A stretch of 14,621 nt of DNA from Truepera sp. (GCA_018333775.1 JAGXSO010000134.1:1-14621), one strand, 5' to 3'; positions 1 through 6,087 are shown, counted from the first letter of the stretch. Numbers and translations: made by a program. Notes: generated from the letters alone by a model not told the origin.

Positions 1-653
1 GAAAAGCTCTTGGCACCGAGGTACTTCTTCTGCACAAACTCCTCAAAGATCACCGCGTCGGTGAGCTTAGTCAGGATCCTTAGCTGCTCGTCTCGTGACA
101 GGGCCAGGCGGTTCTGGCTCCCTTCCATGCGCCGCTGCAACCACTCCCGCACTGAGAGTTCGTCGATATGCATAAACTGCACGCCGATGCTGCGGCAGTA
201 GGTGTTGCGCAGGCGCTCGATCACCGAGCCCAAGGTGCGCGCCCCCGGCATGGTCTCAGCGGAGACCTCGCGCCGCATATCGGCCTCACTCAGGCCGTAG
301 TAGGCCGGGTCGATCTCGGGCGGCAGCTCACCGACCCGCCCCAGCGGATCGAGCCGGGCCATGATATGGCCGCGCACCCGGTAGTTGCGGATTAACATCT
401 CCACCCGCCGTTGCAGCGCCGCCGCGTCGATATCGGCCAGCGGCACCACCGCCGAGGCCGAGGCCGGTGGGTTGAACAGGCTGCTCGGCTTAAAGCTGGG
501 GCCTATGGCCAACCGCCCGCCGTTAGCCCAGGCTTCAAAATGGCGCCGCCAGACGTCATCCACCGAAGCAGGGTTGGCTAAGTAGCTGGCGTACAGCGCC
601 TCGACAAAAACCAAGTTAGCAGGATTAACGACCTCATGGCGGCTCACGGACAT
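1..653 (-). CDS. sucA: 2-oxoglutarate dehydrogenase E1 component, N-terminal part (cut by window edge)
   Basis: Reading the minus strand from the ATG at 653 gives 217 codons open to the window edge. The start resembles the E1o N-terminal subunit-binding region (NPANLVFVEALYASYL, residues 10-25, then DDVWRRHFE). Strongly conserved family blocks follow: YRVRGHIMARLDPLG (91-105), TYCRSIGVQFMHID (151-164) and LTDAVIFEEFVQKKYLGAKS (197-216). SucA is the thiamine-diphosphate decarboxylase subunit of the 2-oxoglutarate dehydrogenase complex in the TCA cycle, acting in the cytoplasm with SucB and Lpd. The catalytic ThDP region lies beyond the window. The start is supported by a GGAG Shine-Dalgarno at 662-665 and a sigma70-like promoter upstream. 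The gene is same-strand with the BrnT pair but 170 bp away, so probably a separate transcript. The assignment is firm. Confidence 0.93.
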   Translation of the reverse strand, partial: MSVSRHEVVNPANLVFVEALYASYLANPASVDDVWRRHFEAWANGGRLAIGPSFKPSSLFNPPASASAVVPLADIDAAALQRRVEMLIRNYRVRGHIMARLDPLGRVGELPPEIDPAYYGLSEADMRREVSAETMPGARTLGSVIERLRNTYCRSIGVQFMHIDELSVREWLQRRMEGSQNRLALSRDEQLRILTKLTDAVIFEEFVQKKYLGAKSF

Positions 654-695
654 ACCCCTAGCTCCATTACAACCCTTTCGCCCCTCTACCATTCA

Positions 696-723
696 AGCAT
701 AGCGGGACAAAGGCCCTGCACAA
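696..723 (-). promoter_or_regulatory. Putative sigma70-type promoter of sucA
   Basis: On the minus strand TTGTGC (718-723) is separated by 16 bp from TATGCT (696-701). Transcription would start near 689 and give a roughly 36-nt leader containing the GGAG ribosome site before the sucA ATG. The rest of 654-823 holds nothing else recognisable. Confidence 0.45.
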
Positions 724-823
724 TGTTACCAGAGGCACTGACTGACCGATGGACCAGTTACCGGGCGACTCGACGGTGATTGATGGGTGATCGCGTCCGT
801 TGCCGCAATGGGTTGGGTAGTGA

Positions 824-1123
824 CTATCCCGACTCATCCGGCGTCTTTTCAAGCCGGGTTTGACGGATAAGCTCGATGAGGCCCCGCAACGCTTTATTAA
901 CTGATTCAGAGTTAGAAAAGTACTCCTGTACATCAGGCGCAAGGAAGACGACACCTTCCGCAGGTTCAACCTGCTCGGCCGTTATCGTGCCGTCCGCATG
1001 GTGAATCTTTCTTGTATAAGTCTGACCAATGAAGTGACGATACTTGCCTTGTACGCCCCGTGAAAAATCGTAGTGGGACCGCATGATATCGCGCTCCGGT
1101 AGGCTACCGTCGGCTCTTTTCAT
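824..1123 (-). CDS. Antitoxin partner of the BrnT-type toxin
   Basis: This 99-residue protein starts at the ATG at 1123, chosen because an AGGAGG Shine-Dalgarno sits 5 nt upstream. Upstream in-frame starts would lie deeper inside the toxin gene. The middle (MRSHYDFSRGVQGKYRHF) and the C-terminal SNSESVNKALRGLIEL resemble small hypothetical antitoxins of the form 'YDFSGGVRGKY...PDSESVNEALR' that accompany BrnT-like toxins. Between these blocks lies a stretch (about residues 34-52, QTYTRKIHHADGTITAEQ) that I do not recall from the usual form. The gene overlaps the 3' end of brnT by 20 nt, so the two are translationally coupled, toxin first. By analogy the antitoxin neutralises the RNase and represses the operon. 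That role is inferred from position and similarity. Confidence 0.7.
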   Translation of the reverse strand: MKRADGSLPERDIMRSHYDFSRGVQGKYRHFIGQTYTRKIHHADGTITAEQVEPAEGVVFLAPDVQEYFSNSESVNKALRGLIELIRQTRLEKTPDESG

Positions 1124-1385
1124 AAATCCTCCTTTCTTTGGCATTCGCCTTGCGACTACTGATAATGCGGATAGAGTCACTGCGGTCGGTAAAATTCACA
1201 ACGAGCAGTTTGCCTGCCCCGAAGCCCAAAAGAATGAACCGCTCCTCCACAACCGAGTGGTCAGGATCGGGAATGGTGAGGTTAAAAGGGTCAAAGAACG
1301 CCTCACAGGCTTCTTTGAAGGAGATGTCATCCTTAGTGCGATTGGCGGTTTCTTTTTCCTGATCCCACTCGAACGTTGGTGCCAC
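1104..1385 (-). CDS. brnT: BrnT family toxin (DUF497 ribonuclease)
   Basis: The 93-aa product shows the BrnT pattern: FEWDQEKETANRTKDDISF near the N-terminus, LTIPDPDHSVVEERFILLG in the middle, and the C-terminal RIISSRKANAKERRIYE that closes the RelE-like fold. BrnT proteins are RNases that block translation and are held by a co-transcribed antitoxin. The length is normal (about 90-95 aa) and no family block is missing. The start is a GTG at 1385 without a ribosome site. A perfect TATAAT lies 6 nt upstream, so the mRNA is probably leaderless. The antitoxin overlaps the 3' end by 20 nt. It is the only TA locus in the left core region, between the menG cluster and sucA. Confidence 0.88.
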   Translation of the reverse strand: MAPTFEWDQEKETANRTKDDISFKEACEAFFDPFNLTIPDPDHSVVEERFILLGFGAGKLLVVNFTDRSDSIRIISSRKANAKERRIYEKSRR

Positions 1386-1391
1386 TAACGA

Positions 1392-1397
1392 ATTATA
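1392..1397 (-). promoter_or_regulatory. -10 box for a leaderless brnT mRNA
   Basis: TATAAT on the minus strand is followed by 6 nt (tcgtta) and then the GTG start of brnT. No Shine-Dalgarno fits in that gap. No convincing -35 is seen. The spacing matches other TA operons in the window. Confidence 0.6.
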
Positions 1398-1464
1398 ACG
1401 AATTATGACGCTCGCTACGGTTCACCCGAGCACGCACTCACTAACATTATACACCGACGGCTGC

Positions 1465-2184
1465 CTACGCCGACCAGAACATGTCGACCACAACATCAGC
1501 CAGCCGCCGCCCGTGCAACGCCGCTGCCTCAAACGGCAGATAGCCCGCCGCGCAGACCCCGGCGGCGTAGAGGCCGGCTATGGGCTGTAGCTGGAAGCTG
1601 ACAGGGTTCCACTGTGGCGGCGCAAAGCGCTGATACTCCACTCGGTAGGGCAGGCTGCCCGGCACCTCGAGCCGCTCCGGTACAAAAGTAAAGCCTATGG
1701 CTTGCAAGTTGTGATAGAGGTCGTCATAGGCCATCTCGCTCAGCCGCCCGGCAGCTTCGGTCAGGCTGCCGATGGTGAGCCGCGCCTGCAAGAAGCTGCC
1801 GACACAGAGCGCCACCCGCGGCGCCAGCCAGTCCACCCCCTCCCAGGTCGCCACGCCCCGGACCGCGTCGCCCTCGGTCAAGAGCGCCACCGCGTTGGCT
1901 TGCAGCAGGTGCAGGCCGGTTTGCCGCTCGAGCGCCCCCTTAGCCGCCCGGTGCCAGGCCAGGCTGCCGACATACCCCCACGCATCGGCCAGCTTGGCGT
2001 GCAGCTCAGCCATCAGCGTGCCGGGCGGCGGGTTTAGCACCGCGCCATCAGGAAACATATAAACCGTGTCGAGACTGGTGCTGAGGAGCAGGGTGTCCAG
2101 CCCTCGCAGCGCGCAGGCGTAGGCCGCCTCGCTGCCGCTGATCCCCGCCCCGACCACGATCAGGTCGTATGAGTGCCCAGCCAC
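1465..2184 (-). CDS. Short GidA/MnmG-like FAD-dependent oxidoreductase
   Basis: From the GTG at 2184 this encodes 239 aa. The N-terminus is a Rossmann FAD-binding motif, YDLIVVGAGISGSEAAYACA (GxGxxG at residues 12-17), and LRGLDTLLLSTSLDTV follows as in GidA. The C-terminus carries GLYAAGVCAAGYLPFEAAAL, matching the second FAD contact of MnmG-type proteins. MnmG is about 600 aa, so this is a compact relative lacking most of the insertion and tRNA-binding regions, and tRNA modification should not be assumed. The GTG start was preferred because it lies just after the stop of the upstream gene (2189-2191). Longer in-frame readings would overlap that gene. The close linkage to menG hints at quinone or redox metabolism, which is inference. 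It is the last gene of a three-gene unit. Confidence 0.75.
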   Translation of the reverse strand: MAGHSYDLIVVGAGISGSEAAYACALRGLDTLLLSTSLDTVYMFPDGAVLNPPPGTLMAELHAKLADAWGYVGSLAWHRAAKGALERQTGLHLLQANAVALLTEGDAVRGVATWEGVDWLAPRVALCVGSFLQARLTIGSLTEAAGRLSEMAYDDLYHNLQAIGFTFVPERLEVPGSLPYRVEYQRFAPPQWNPVSFQLQPIAGLYAAGVCAAGYLPFEAAALHGRRLADVVVDMFWSA

Positions 2185-2188
2185 CAGG

Positions 2189-2776
2189 TTAAGCGTCGAA
2201 CCCCTCGAGCAGTGGGAAGGGCTGACGGCGGCCCGGCGCCCGCAGCACCGCGTGCGAGCCATCCTGCAGGCGCTGGTAGATCAGCACCCCCTTGCTGTGG
2301 CCCAGAGCCTCCACGGGCTGCGAGGCATCTACCATCACCCGCAGGTGAAGGGGCTGGCGGCTCTGCAAAAAGCCCAGCTCGTAGCGCTCCGCTGCCTCCA
2401 GGCGGTAGCCAAAAAACACCTCCGGCGGCAGTGCAGCGCTATAGATGCAGGTCAGCGACTGCGCCTCACCGGCGCGGTAGAGAGCGGTCGCCTCCCACGC
2501 GATGGCCTGAGCCTCTTCGGAGCCGACCAGCGCTAACTGGGCCTGCCCCATGTCGCCGTAAAAGGCGGCGGGCAGGCTCTTAGACTGCACATAAAAGCCC
2601 GCTTCGCCCAGCACCAGCTCCATCGCCTGATTGGCGTAAGAGCGGCCCGTCACCTGTTGCTTTAAGTAGGCGATAGCGAGGCCGTAATACCGGTCGTGGC
2701 GCTCCTCGAACGCCTCCCAGTCAGGGTCGAGGAAGGCGATATCGGTATTGACTTCAAACGGCAGCAAGGTATTCAA
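2189..2776 (-). CDS. Conserved-looking hypothetical protein between menG and the GidA-like gene
   Basis: I do not recognise this 195-aa protein. It starts at a TTG (2776) overlapping the menG stop as TTGA. A GGAG ribosome site 7-8 nt upstream supports the unusual start. The sequence is acidic and aromatic-rich near the N-terminus (DPDWEAFEERHDRYYGLAIA), with no transmembrane segment, signal peptide or obvious catalytic motif. The middle (QSLTCIYSAALPPEVFFGY) and the C-terminus (SKGVLIYQRLQDGSHAVLRA) look like alternating beta strands of a soluble domain. Codon use resembles its neighbours, and the coupled arrangement on both sides argues for a real gene. A role in menaquinone or redox metabolism would be a guess from position only. 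Confidence 0.7.
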   Translation of the reverse strand: MNTLLPFEVNTDIAFLDPDWEAFEERHDRYYGLAIAYLKQQVTGRSYANQAMELVLGEAGFYVQSKSLPAAFYGDMGQAQLALVGSEEAQAIAWEATALYRAGEAQSLTCIYSAALPPEVFFGYRLEAAERYELGFLQSRQPLHLRVMVDASQPVEALGHSKGVLIYQRLQDGSHAVLRAPGRRQPFPLLEGFDA

Positions 2777-3483
2777 GGTCGTTCTCCTACATGTATGGCC
2801 GAGACGCCGAAGCTCTGGAGCTTATAGCGCACCTGGTTAAAGCCCGCCCGGTACAGCATGGCCGCCAGGGTCTGCGGCTGCGGAAATTGTAGCACCGAAT
2901 CCGGCAGATAGCTGTACGCGCTGCGGCGCCCGGATACCAGGCCGCCAATCAGGGGCAACAGCCGCCTAAAGTAGAGGCCGAAGAGACGGCCAAACGCCCC
3001 TTCCGGCGGCGGGAACTCCAGCACTACCAGCCGCCCGCCGGGGCGCAACACGCGGTAAAACTCGCTTAGCCCCCGCTGATAATCGGCAAAGTTGCGCAGC
3101 CCGTAAGCGATCGTCAGTGCGTCAAAGGACTCGTCAGGATACGGGAGGTTTAGCCCGTCCCCCTCCTCCAGCCTCACCGCCAGCCCTTGTTGGGCCGCCT
3201 TGCGCCGCGCTAGCTCGAGCATCGCCGGGACGAAATCGACCCCCACCACCTCGGCCTCGGGGCGATAGCGCTTGAGGCACAGGGCCAGGTCGGCGGTGCC
3301 GGTAGCCACGTCAAGAATCCGCTGCGGCTGCTTTTCCAGGGCTACCCGGGCCGCCTCCAGGCGCCAGTACTGATCCAAACCTAGGCTCAGCAGGCGGTTT
3401 AGCAGGTCGTAACGCCGGGCGATAGCGCCAAACATCGCCCGCACGCTGGCGGCTTTGTCGTGGGGGGTGGGCTCTGGCACCAC
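2773..3483 (-). CDS. menG: Demethylmenaquinone methyltransferase (UbiE/MenG)
   Basis: The 236-aa product is a class I SAM-dependent methyltransferase with both UbiE signatures. YDLLNRLLSLGLDQYWR lies at residues 25-41, and AYGLRNFADYQRGLSEFYRV in the second half is followed by LRPGGRLVVLEFPPP. The SAM-binding glycine motif is LDVATGTADL (57-66), with VVGVDFVPAML as the acidic motif II. The enzyme methylates demethylmenaquinone (or demethoxyubiquinone) with SAM in the last step of menaquinone synthesis. Length fits the family (230-250 aa). Two GTG codons (3483 and 3480) begin the frame. A TACACT box lies 7 nt before the second, so a leaderless start at 3480 is slightly favoured. The stop overlaps the next gene. 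Menaquinone fits Deinococcota, which lack ubiquinone. Confidence 0.92.
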   Translation of the reverse strand: MVPEPTPHDKAASVRAMFGAIARRYDLLNRLLSLGLDQYWRLEAARVALEKQPQRILDVATGTADLALCLKRYRPEAEVVGVDFVPAMLELARRKAAQQGLAVRLEEGDGLNLPYPDESFDALTIAYGLRNFADYQRGLSEFYRVLRPGGRLVVLEFPPPEGAFGRLFGLYFRRLLPLIGGLVSGRRSAYSYLPDSVLQFPQPQTLAAMLYRAGFNQVRYKLQSFGVSAIHVGERP

Positions 3484-3487
3484 GCCG

Positions 3488-3493
3488 AGTGTA
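3488..3493 (-). promoter_or_regulatory. Possible -10 box for leaderless menG operon
   Basis: TACACT on the minus strand lies 7 nt before the second GTG (3480) and 4 nt before the first. No Shine-Dalgarno is present. No clear -35 was found. Confidence 0.4.
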
Positions 3494-3496
3494 ACA

Positions 3497-3534
3497 TGTC
3501 GTCGCGTTCATGCAGTCGGGCCTTGGAGGCAACG
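3497..3534 (-). repeat. Fragment of the 'cttcatgaacgcaacgac' repeat family, reversed
   Basis: This stretch read on the minus strand is a degenerate version of the repeat seen intact at 13491-13560 and 13686-13755. Key elements kept are a Cys-codon-free 'cgactgcatgaacgcgac' core and 'ttgcctccaagg'. It is one of the few copies in the opposite orientation and marks the left edge of the repeat-rich island. Confidence 0.5.
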
Positions 3535-3552
3535 TAATAGTGCTTCTCTGAC

Positions 3553-3581
3553 TTGACTTGTAACTAATTTTTAGTCACAAT
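3553..3581 (+). promoter_or_regulatory. Promoter with a 10-bp inverted-repeat operator between -35 and -10
   Basis: TTGACT (3553-3558) and CACAAT (3576-3581) are spaced by 17 bp. The spacer holds TTGTAACTAA (3558-3567), then TTT, then TTAGTCACAA (3571-3580): an inverted repeat matching at 9 of 10 positions. A palindrome of the GTAACTAA...TTAGTTAC type is what HxlR/MarR-like winged-helix repressors often bind. The family is inferred from the motif style only. The AT-rich block stands out from its GC-rich surroundings. No intact gene follows it. Confidence 0.5.
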
Positions 3582-3586
3582 GGGGT

Positions 3587-3619
3587 ATGAGCAAGCACGA
3601 CAAGTCAAGCGCTACTTAA
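3587..3619 (+). other. Ten-codon stub after the operator promoter, probably a beheaded gene
   Basis: An ATG 5 nt after the -10 box opens MSKHDKSSAT and then stops at 3617-3619, exactly where the repeat module begins (gctacttaag, also found at 6088-6099 next to a repeat). An alternative ATG at 3580 gives a 17-codon frame. A promoter with an operator but no gene suggests that the rest was lost to the repeat. No function can be given. Confidence 0.3.
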
Positions 3620-3765
3620 GAGAGCGCCCTTGAGAAGCGGCTAGTGGCCTGTGGCTCGTGGGACTCGGGAAGTGGCTAGTGGTATGTGGCCCGTGGGAGG
3701 TGGACGCAACAAAAATCCCCCCGGCCTCCCCCTTACTAAGGGGGGTGGGGCGGGATTGAGCCCCC
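3609..3765 (+). repeat. Mosaic intergenic repeat (heptad plus C/G hairpin)
   Basis: It contains degenerate 'ggctagtgg/cgtggga' heptads (3637-3700). A hairpin follows, running from aatccccccggc (about 3714) to ggggggtggggcgggatt (about 3756). The pattern is the same as in the other island gaps. It separates the operator stub from vapBC. Confidence 0.7.
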
Positions 3766-3784
3766 TGATTGGCAGACTTATGGG

Positions 3785-3790
3785 TATAAT
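3785..3790 (+). promoter_or_regulatory. -10 box of the vapBC operon
   Basis: A perfect TATAAT lies 33 nt before the vapB ATG, giving a short leader that includes the AGGAGG site at 3811-3816. No good -35 is seen at 16-18 bp upstream, where repeat DNA begins. Unlike most TA loci here, this one is not leaderless. Confidence 0.5.
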
Positions 3791-3822
3791 ATTGCCATGA
3801 AATACACATTAGGAGGCGCCTC

Positions 3823-4017
3823 ATGAGAACCAACATTGTCATCGACGATGCCCTGATGGCCGAAGCCCTGCGGGTAAGCGGTCTCAAAACCAAGCGCGAA
3901 GCTGTTGAGTTGGGGCTTAAGGCGCTGATTCGGCTCAAGCGGCAGGAGCGCATCAAGGAGTTTCGCGGCAAACTGGCCTGGGAAGGCGACCTTGAGGCCA
4001 TGCGAGAAGACCGGTGA
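3823..4017 (+). CDS. vapB: VapB-type antitoxin (ribbon-helix-helix, DUF2191-like)
   Basis: This 64-aa protein begins with an RHH strand and helix (MRTNIVIDDALMAEALRVSG) followed by KTKREAVELGLKALIRLKRQ, the pattern of DUF2191 VapB antitoxins. The short C-terminal tail (FRGKLAWEGDLEAMRED) is the kind of segment that wraps the PIN toxin and blocks its active site. The start is fixed by an AGGAGG site 6 nt upstream. The stop overlaps the vapC GTG (GTGA), so the pair is translationally coupled. By family analogy, the antitoxin dimer binds its own promoter and represses the operon. Confidence 0.88.
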   Translation: MRTNIVIDDALMAEALRVSGLKTKREAVELGLKALIRLKRQERIKEFRGKLAWEGDLEAMREDR

Positions 4018-4415
4018 TCCTGGTCGATAGCAGCGTCTGGGTCGATTACTTCAACGGCCAGGACACGCCCCAAACCAACCTGCTGGACAGCCTCCTTGGC
4101 AACGAGCCGCTGGCCATCGGGGATCTCATTCTGGCCGAGGTGCTCCAAGGCTTCCGCCGCGATGCCGATTTTCATACTGCCAGGGAGCTGCTCACCGCCC
4201 TGACCATCTATGAGCTGCTCGGTGTGGAGAACGCCATCGCCAGCGCGGAGTATTACCGCCTGTTGCGAGCCCGCGGCGTCACGGTGCGAAAGACCATAGA
4301 CGTTATCATCGCCACCTTTTGCATCAGGCGGAACTATCTGCTCCTCTTTTCCGACCGGGACTTCCTGCCCTTTGTCGAGCAGTTGGGCCTGCGCGAGGCG
4401 AGCCAGAGCCTATAG
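4014..4415 (+). CDS. vapC: VapC PIN-domain ribonuclease toxin
   Basis: The 133-aa protein is a complete PIN domain. The first acidic site is in MILVDSSVWVDYF (D5), the second is E42 in ILAEVLQGF, the third is D96 in KTIDVIIATFC, and the fourth lies in LLFSDRDF (D114/D116). These residues coordinate Mg2+ or Mn2+ for RNA cleavage; known VapC targets include tRNA and rRNA. Length is typical (about 130 aa). The GTG start at 4014 overlaps the vapB stop. Because all four acidic positions and the C-terminus are present, this is probably a functional toxin, in contrast with several broken ones in the window. Confidence 0.9.
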   Translation: MILVDSSVWVDYFNGQDTPQTNLLDSLLGNEPLAIGDLILAEVLQGFRRDADFHTARELLTALTIYELLGVENAIASAEYYRLLRARGVTVRKTIDVIIATFCIRRNYLLLFSDRDFLPFVEQLGLREASQSL

Positions 4416-4435
4416 CGCCGCCGGTCGCCTGCTGT

Positions 4436-4512
4436 CACCCTTTGGCTCAGGGCAATTCTCGGGAAGGGCACTTGCGGGGAGCGGCGTTCCCGAGGTGGGG
4501 GGCGCTTAAGAG
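4436..4512 (+). repeat. Repeat module 'gctcagggcaa..ctcgggaagggcacttgcggggagcggcg'
   Basis: This stretch nearly matches 14559-14606 and 13635-13668, with the core ctcgggaagggcacttgcgg. It lies between vapC and the leaderless promoter of hicB and ends with the cttaag motif (4505-4510) also seen near 3616 and 6094. Confidence 0.65.
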
Positions 4513-4521
4513 CACTTCTGC

Positions 4522-4527
4522 TACAAT
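4522..4527 (+). promoter_or_regulatory. -10 box for leaderless hicBA mRNA
   Basis: TACAAT is followed by 7 nt and then the hicB ATG at 4535. No Shine-Dalgarno is present. This helps fix the start among longer in-frame readings that overlap vapC. Confidence 0.6.
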
Positions 4528-4534
4528 ACCGCTA

Positions 4535-4744
4535 ATGATCGAGCTCGTCTTTGCCGTATCGCAAGAAGCCGACGGCGGCTTTGTCGCCGAGTGCCTAACC
4601 CACGACATCATCACCCAGGCCGACTCCTGGGAGGCCCTTCGGGGCAATGTTCGTGAAGCGGTGGCGGCCTATTTTTTTGACACCGCGCCGCCGCCGGCCA
4701 TCCGACTGCACTTAAGGCGCGATGAGCTGTTACTAACCGCATGA
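4535..4744 (+). CDS. hicB: HicB-family antitoxin
   Basis: The 69-aa product starts IELVFAVSQEADGGFVAECL and continues ITQADSWEALRGNVREAV. This is the HicB partial RNase H-like fold (the 'GGFVAECP...TQGDTLEEALENLREA' pattern). It lacks the C-terminal DNA-binding domain found in longer HicB proteins. HicB binds and masks HicA. The ATG at 4535 was chosen over upstream in-frame starts because the upstream part reads through vapC and repeat DNA, and a leaderless -10 box lies exactly 7 nt upstream. The stop overlaps the hicA start (ATGA). The gene order is antitoxin then toxin, the reverse of E. coli hicAB. Confidence 0.85.
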   Translation: MIELVFAVSQEADGGFVAECLTHDIITQADSWEALRGNVREAVAAYFFDTAPPPAIRLHLRRDELLLTA

Positions 4745-4980
4745 AGCTGCCGCGAGACCTTTCTGGCCGAGCGCTCGCGGCTCAGCTCAGCAAGCACTGG
4801 CACTACACGCTGGTTCACCAACGCGGTAGCCACCTCGTTCTTGAAACGCAGATGCCACGCCATCACCGTATCGCCATACCCGACCACCAGCCGCTGCGGA
4901 TCGGCACGCTGAGCGCGATTCTGAAGGCCGTGGCCGAGCAGCAGGGCGTTAGCAAAGAAGAGCTGCTAAGCAAGCGCTGA
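4741..4980 (+). CDS. hicA: HicA-family mRNA interferase toxin
   Basis: This 79-aa protein has the HicA layout: LSGRALAAQLSKHWHYTLVHQ forms the first helix and strand. RGSHLVLE carries the conserved Gly-Ser-His with the catalytic histidine. HHRIAIPDHQPLRIGTLSAI is the strand and helix that reads 'vpvH..l..GTLrsIlk' in the family. HicA uses a dsRBD-like fold to cleave mRNA. The ATG overlaps the hicB stop by ATGA. Nothing is missing, so this is the only intact hicA among the three hic loci here. The two copies at 10694 and 11958 are stubs. Confidence 0.88.
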   Translation: MKLPRDLSGRALAAQLSKHWHYTLVHQRGSHLVLETQMPRHHRIAIPDHQPLRIGTLSAILKAVAEQQGVSKEELLSKR

Positions 4981-4995
4981 TCCGCTCACCCTTAG

Positions 4996-5225
4996 TCCTG
5001 CGACTGCCCCTTCGACTGCCCCTTCGACTGCCCCTTCGACTGCGCTCAGGGCAAGGCTCAGGGCAAGGCTCAGGGCAAGTCTCGGGAAGTGGTTTGTGGG
5101 AAGTGGTTTGTAGGAAGTAGGCGTGCGGGGAGCAAATCCCCCTCCCACACCCTCCCCCTGTATATGGCCTATGGGGGAGGGCCGGGGTGGGGTTGCGGAG
5201 CCTGCGCTGAGGGACGAAGCGCTCG
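4996..5225 (+). repeat. Expanded 12-bp repeats plus mosaic repeat unit
   Basis: The 12-mer cgactgcccctt is repeated three times (5001-5036). The 12-mer gctcagggcaag is then repeated three times (5044-5079). After that come ctcgggaagtgg heptads, the C/G hairpin (5138-5193: ccctcccacaccctccccct, a short AT loop, gggggagggccggggtgg) and gcggagcctgcgctgaggga (5195-5214). Frames reading through this (CPEPCPE/RRGSRRG patterns) are artefacts. The whole gap between hicA and the TumE-type pair is this repeat plus a promoter. Confidence 0.8.
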
Positions 5226-5247
5226 CAGCGACCATAAGGCCCTTTCA

Positions 5248-5275
5248 TTGAAGCAAGCCACAAAACGCGTATCAT
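5248..5275 (+). promoter_or_regulatory. Promoter of the TumE-type pair, leaderless
   Basis: TTGAAG (5248-5253), a 16-bp spacer and TATCAT (5270-5275) are followed by 6 nt and the ATG at 5282. There is no room for a ribosome site. This is one of the few boxes here with a plausible -35. Confidence 0.55.
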
Positions 5276-5281
5276 AGTAGC

Positions 5282-5551
5282 ATGAACCTAGAGCAGCTAC
5301 TGGCCGACATCCACGCCCTGGAGGAAGATCTGCTGGCCTTCGAACGCCGGTATGGGGTGCGCTCCGAGACCTTCTACGCCGCCTACGCGAATGGCGAGGA
5401 GCCGGAGGATGAGGCGTGGGTACTGGATTTTAGCGAATGGGCGAGCGTCTACCAAACCTGGCTGACGCGGCAAGCGGCATACCGCAACGCCATACAGAGG
5501 ATGCAGACTAACGCACCGAGTCTGTTGGGGCTCATCCGCGTCCAGCCGTGA
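5282..5551 (+). CDS. Probable antitoxin of a TumE-type pair
   Basis: The 89-aa protein is acidic and mostly helical: NLEQLLADIHALEEDLLAFE, then RRYGVRSETFYAAYANGEEP, DEAWVLDFSEWASVYQTWL and a helix RQAAYRNAIQRM. It sits directly upstream of a DUF6516/TumE-family gene and overlaps it by GTGA. That is the standard antitoxin position for this family. I recognise the pattern of helical partners found beside TumE-like toxins but cannot name a domain. No DNA-binding motif is obvious. The ATG start is supported by the -10 box 6 nt upstream. Its role as antitoxin is inferred from operon layout. Confidence 0.7.
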   Translation: MNLEQLLADIHALEEDLLAFERRYGVRSETFYAAYANGEEPEDEAWVLDFSEWASVYQTWLTRQAAYRNAIQRMQTNAPSLLGLIRVQP

Positions 5552-5979
5552 CCTCGCTGCGCAGCCCGGAAGACTACGAACTATTCCTCTACACGCTCGG
5601 GGAGCGGTTCACGTCGATCCGCTATTCGACCTTGACCCTTATACGCAAGGGCGCTTCACTCGCTCGCGTGAGTGGCACCTTGCACTTCGATCGCGATATT
5701 CGCTTAGTAGTCAGGGAACGGATCGACTTTCACCGCCGTCCAGCCGTGATCGATGCCTATGGTTATGAAGTGTGGCAAGGTGAGCAGAAGCTCTACTGGT
5801 ACGATTCTCAACCCCATCCAGGCGATGCCGCTCTGCAAAGTACGCATCCGCATCACAAGCACGTTCCACCCGACATGAAGCGCAACCGGATTCCGGCCCC
5901 GGGCATGAGCTTCGTCGAACCGAATCTACCGCTCCTGATTCGCGAAATCGAGGCGCAATGTGACGGCCCCGCCGTCTGA
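5548..5979 (+). CDS. TumE-family toxin (DUF6516)
   Basis: The 143-aa protein matches the DUF6516/TumE pattern along its length: LGERFTSIRYSTLTLIRKGA, ARVSGTLHFDRDIRLVVRER, IDAYGYEVWQGEQKLYWYD, QPHPGDAALQSTHPHHKHVP and RIPAPGMSFVEPNLPLLIRE. The cluster HPHHKHVPPD (residues 100-109) is the most conserved and may be part of an active or metal site. That is inference. The family is annotated as a type II toxin; the exact target is not something the sequence shows. The GTG start overlaps the upstream gene. Length is normal and nothing is truncated. Confidence 0.8.
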   Translation: MTSLRSPEDYELFLYTLGERFTSIRYSTLTLIRKGASLARVSGTLHFDRDIRLVVRERIDFHRRPAVIDAYGYEVWQGEQKLYWYDSQPHPGDAALQSTHPHHKHVPPDMKRNRIPAPGMSFVEPNLPLLIREIEAQCDGPAV

Positions 5980-6087
5980 GCATCTGCTGACACGACGGCT
6001 CGAGCCGCAAATTTCGCCACCAGGGCGCACCGCCTTTTGACGCGCACCAACCGTCCCAAACAACCGTCAACGAAGCGCCGGGGTGCT

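Noticed and set aside
10..585. Plus-strand open frames over the left edge
   Set aside because: They are antisense to the sucA coding frame, which shows strong family motifs.
1702..2062. Plus-strand frames at 1702-2062 and 2173-2583
   Set aside because: Antisense shadows of the GidA-like gene and the 195-aa gene.
5001..5079. A CRISPR array
   Set aside because: The 12-mers are contiguous with no spacers of 30 bp or so, and no cas genes are near.
4949..5277. Open frames with CPEPCPERSRRGSRRG-like repeats
   Set aside because: They arise from the 12-bp repeats and C/G hairpin. No promoter, ribosome site or family pattern is present.
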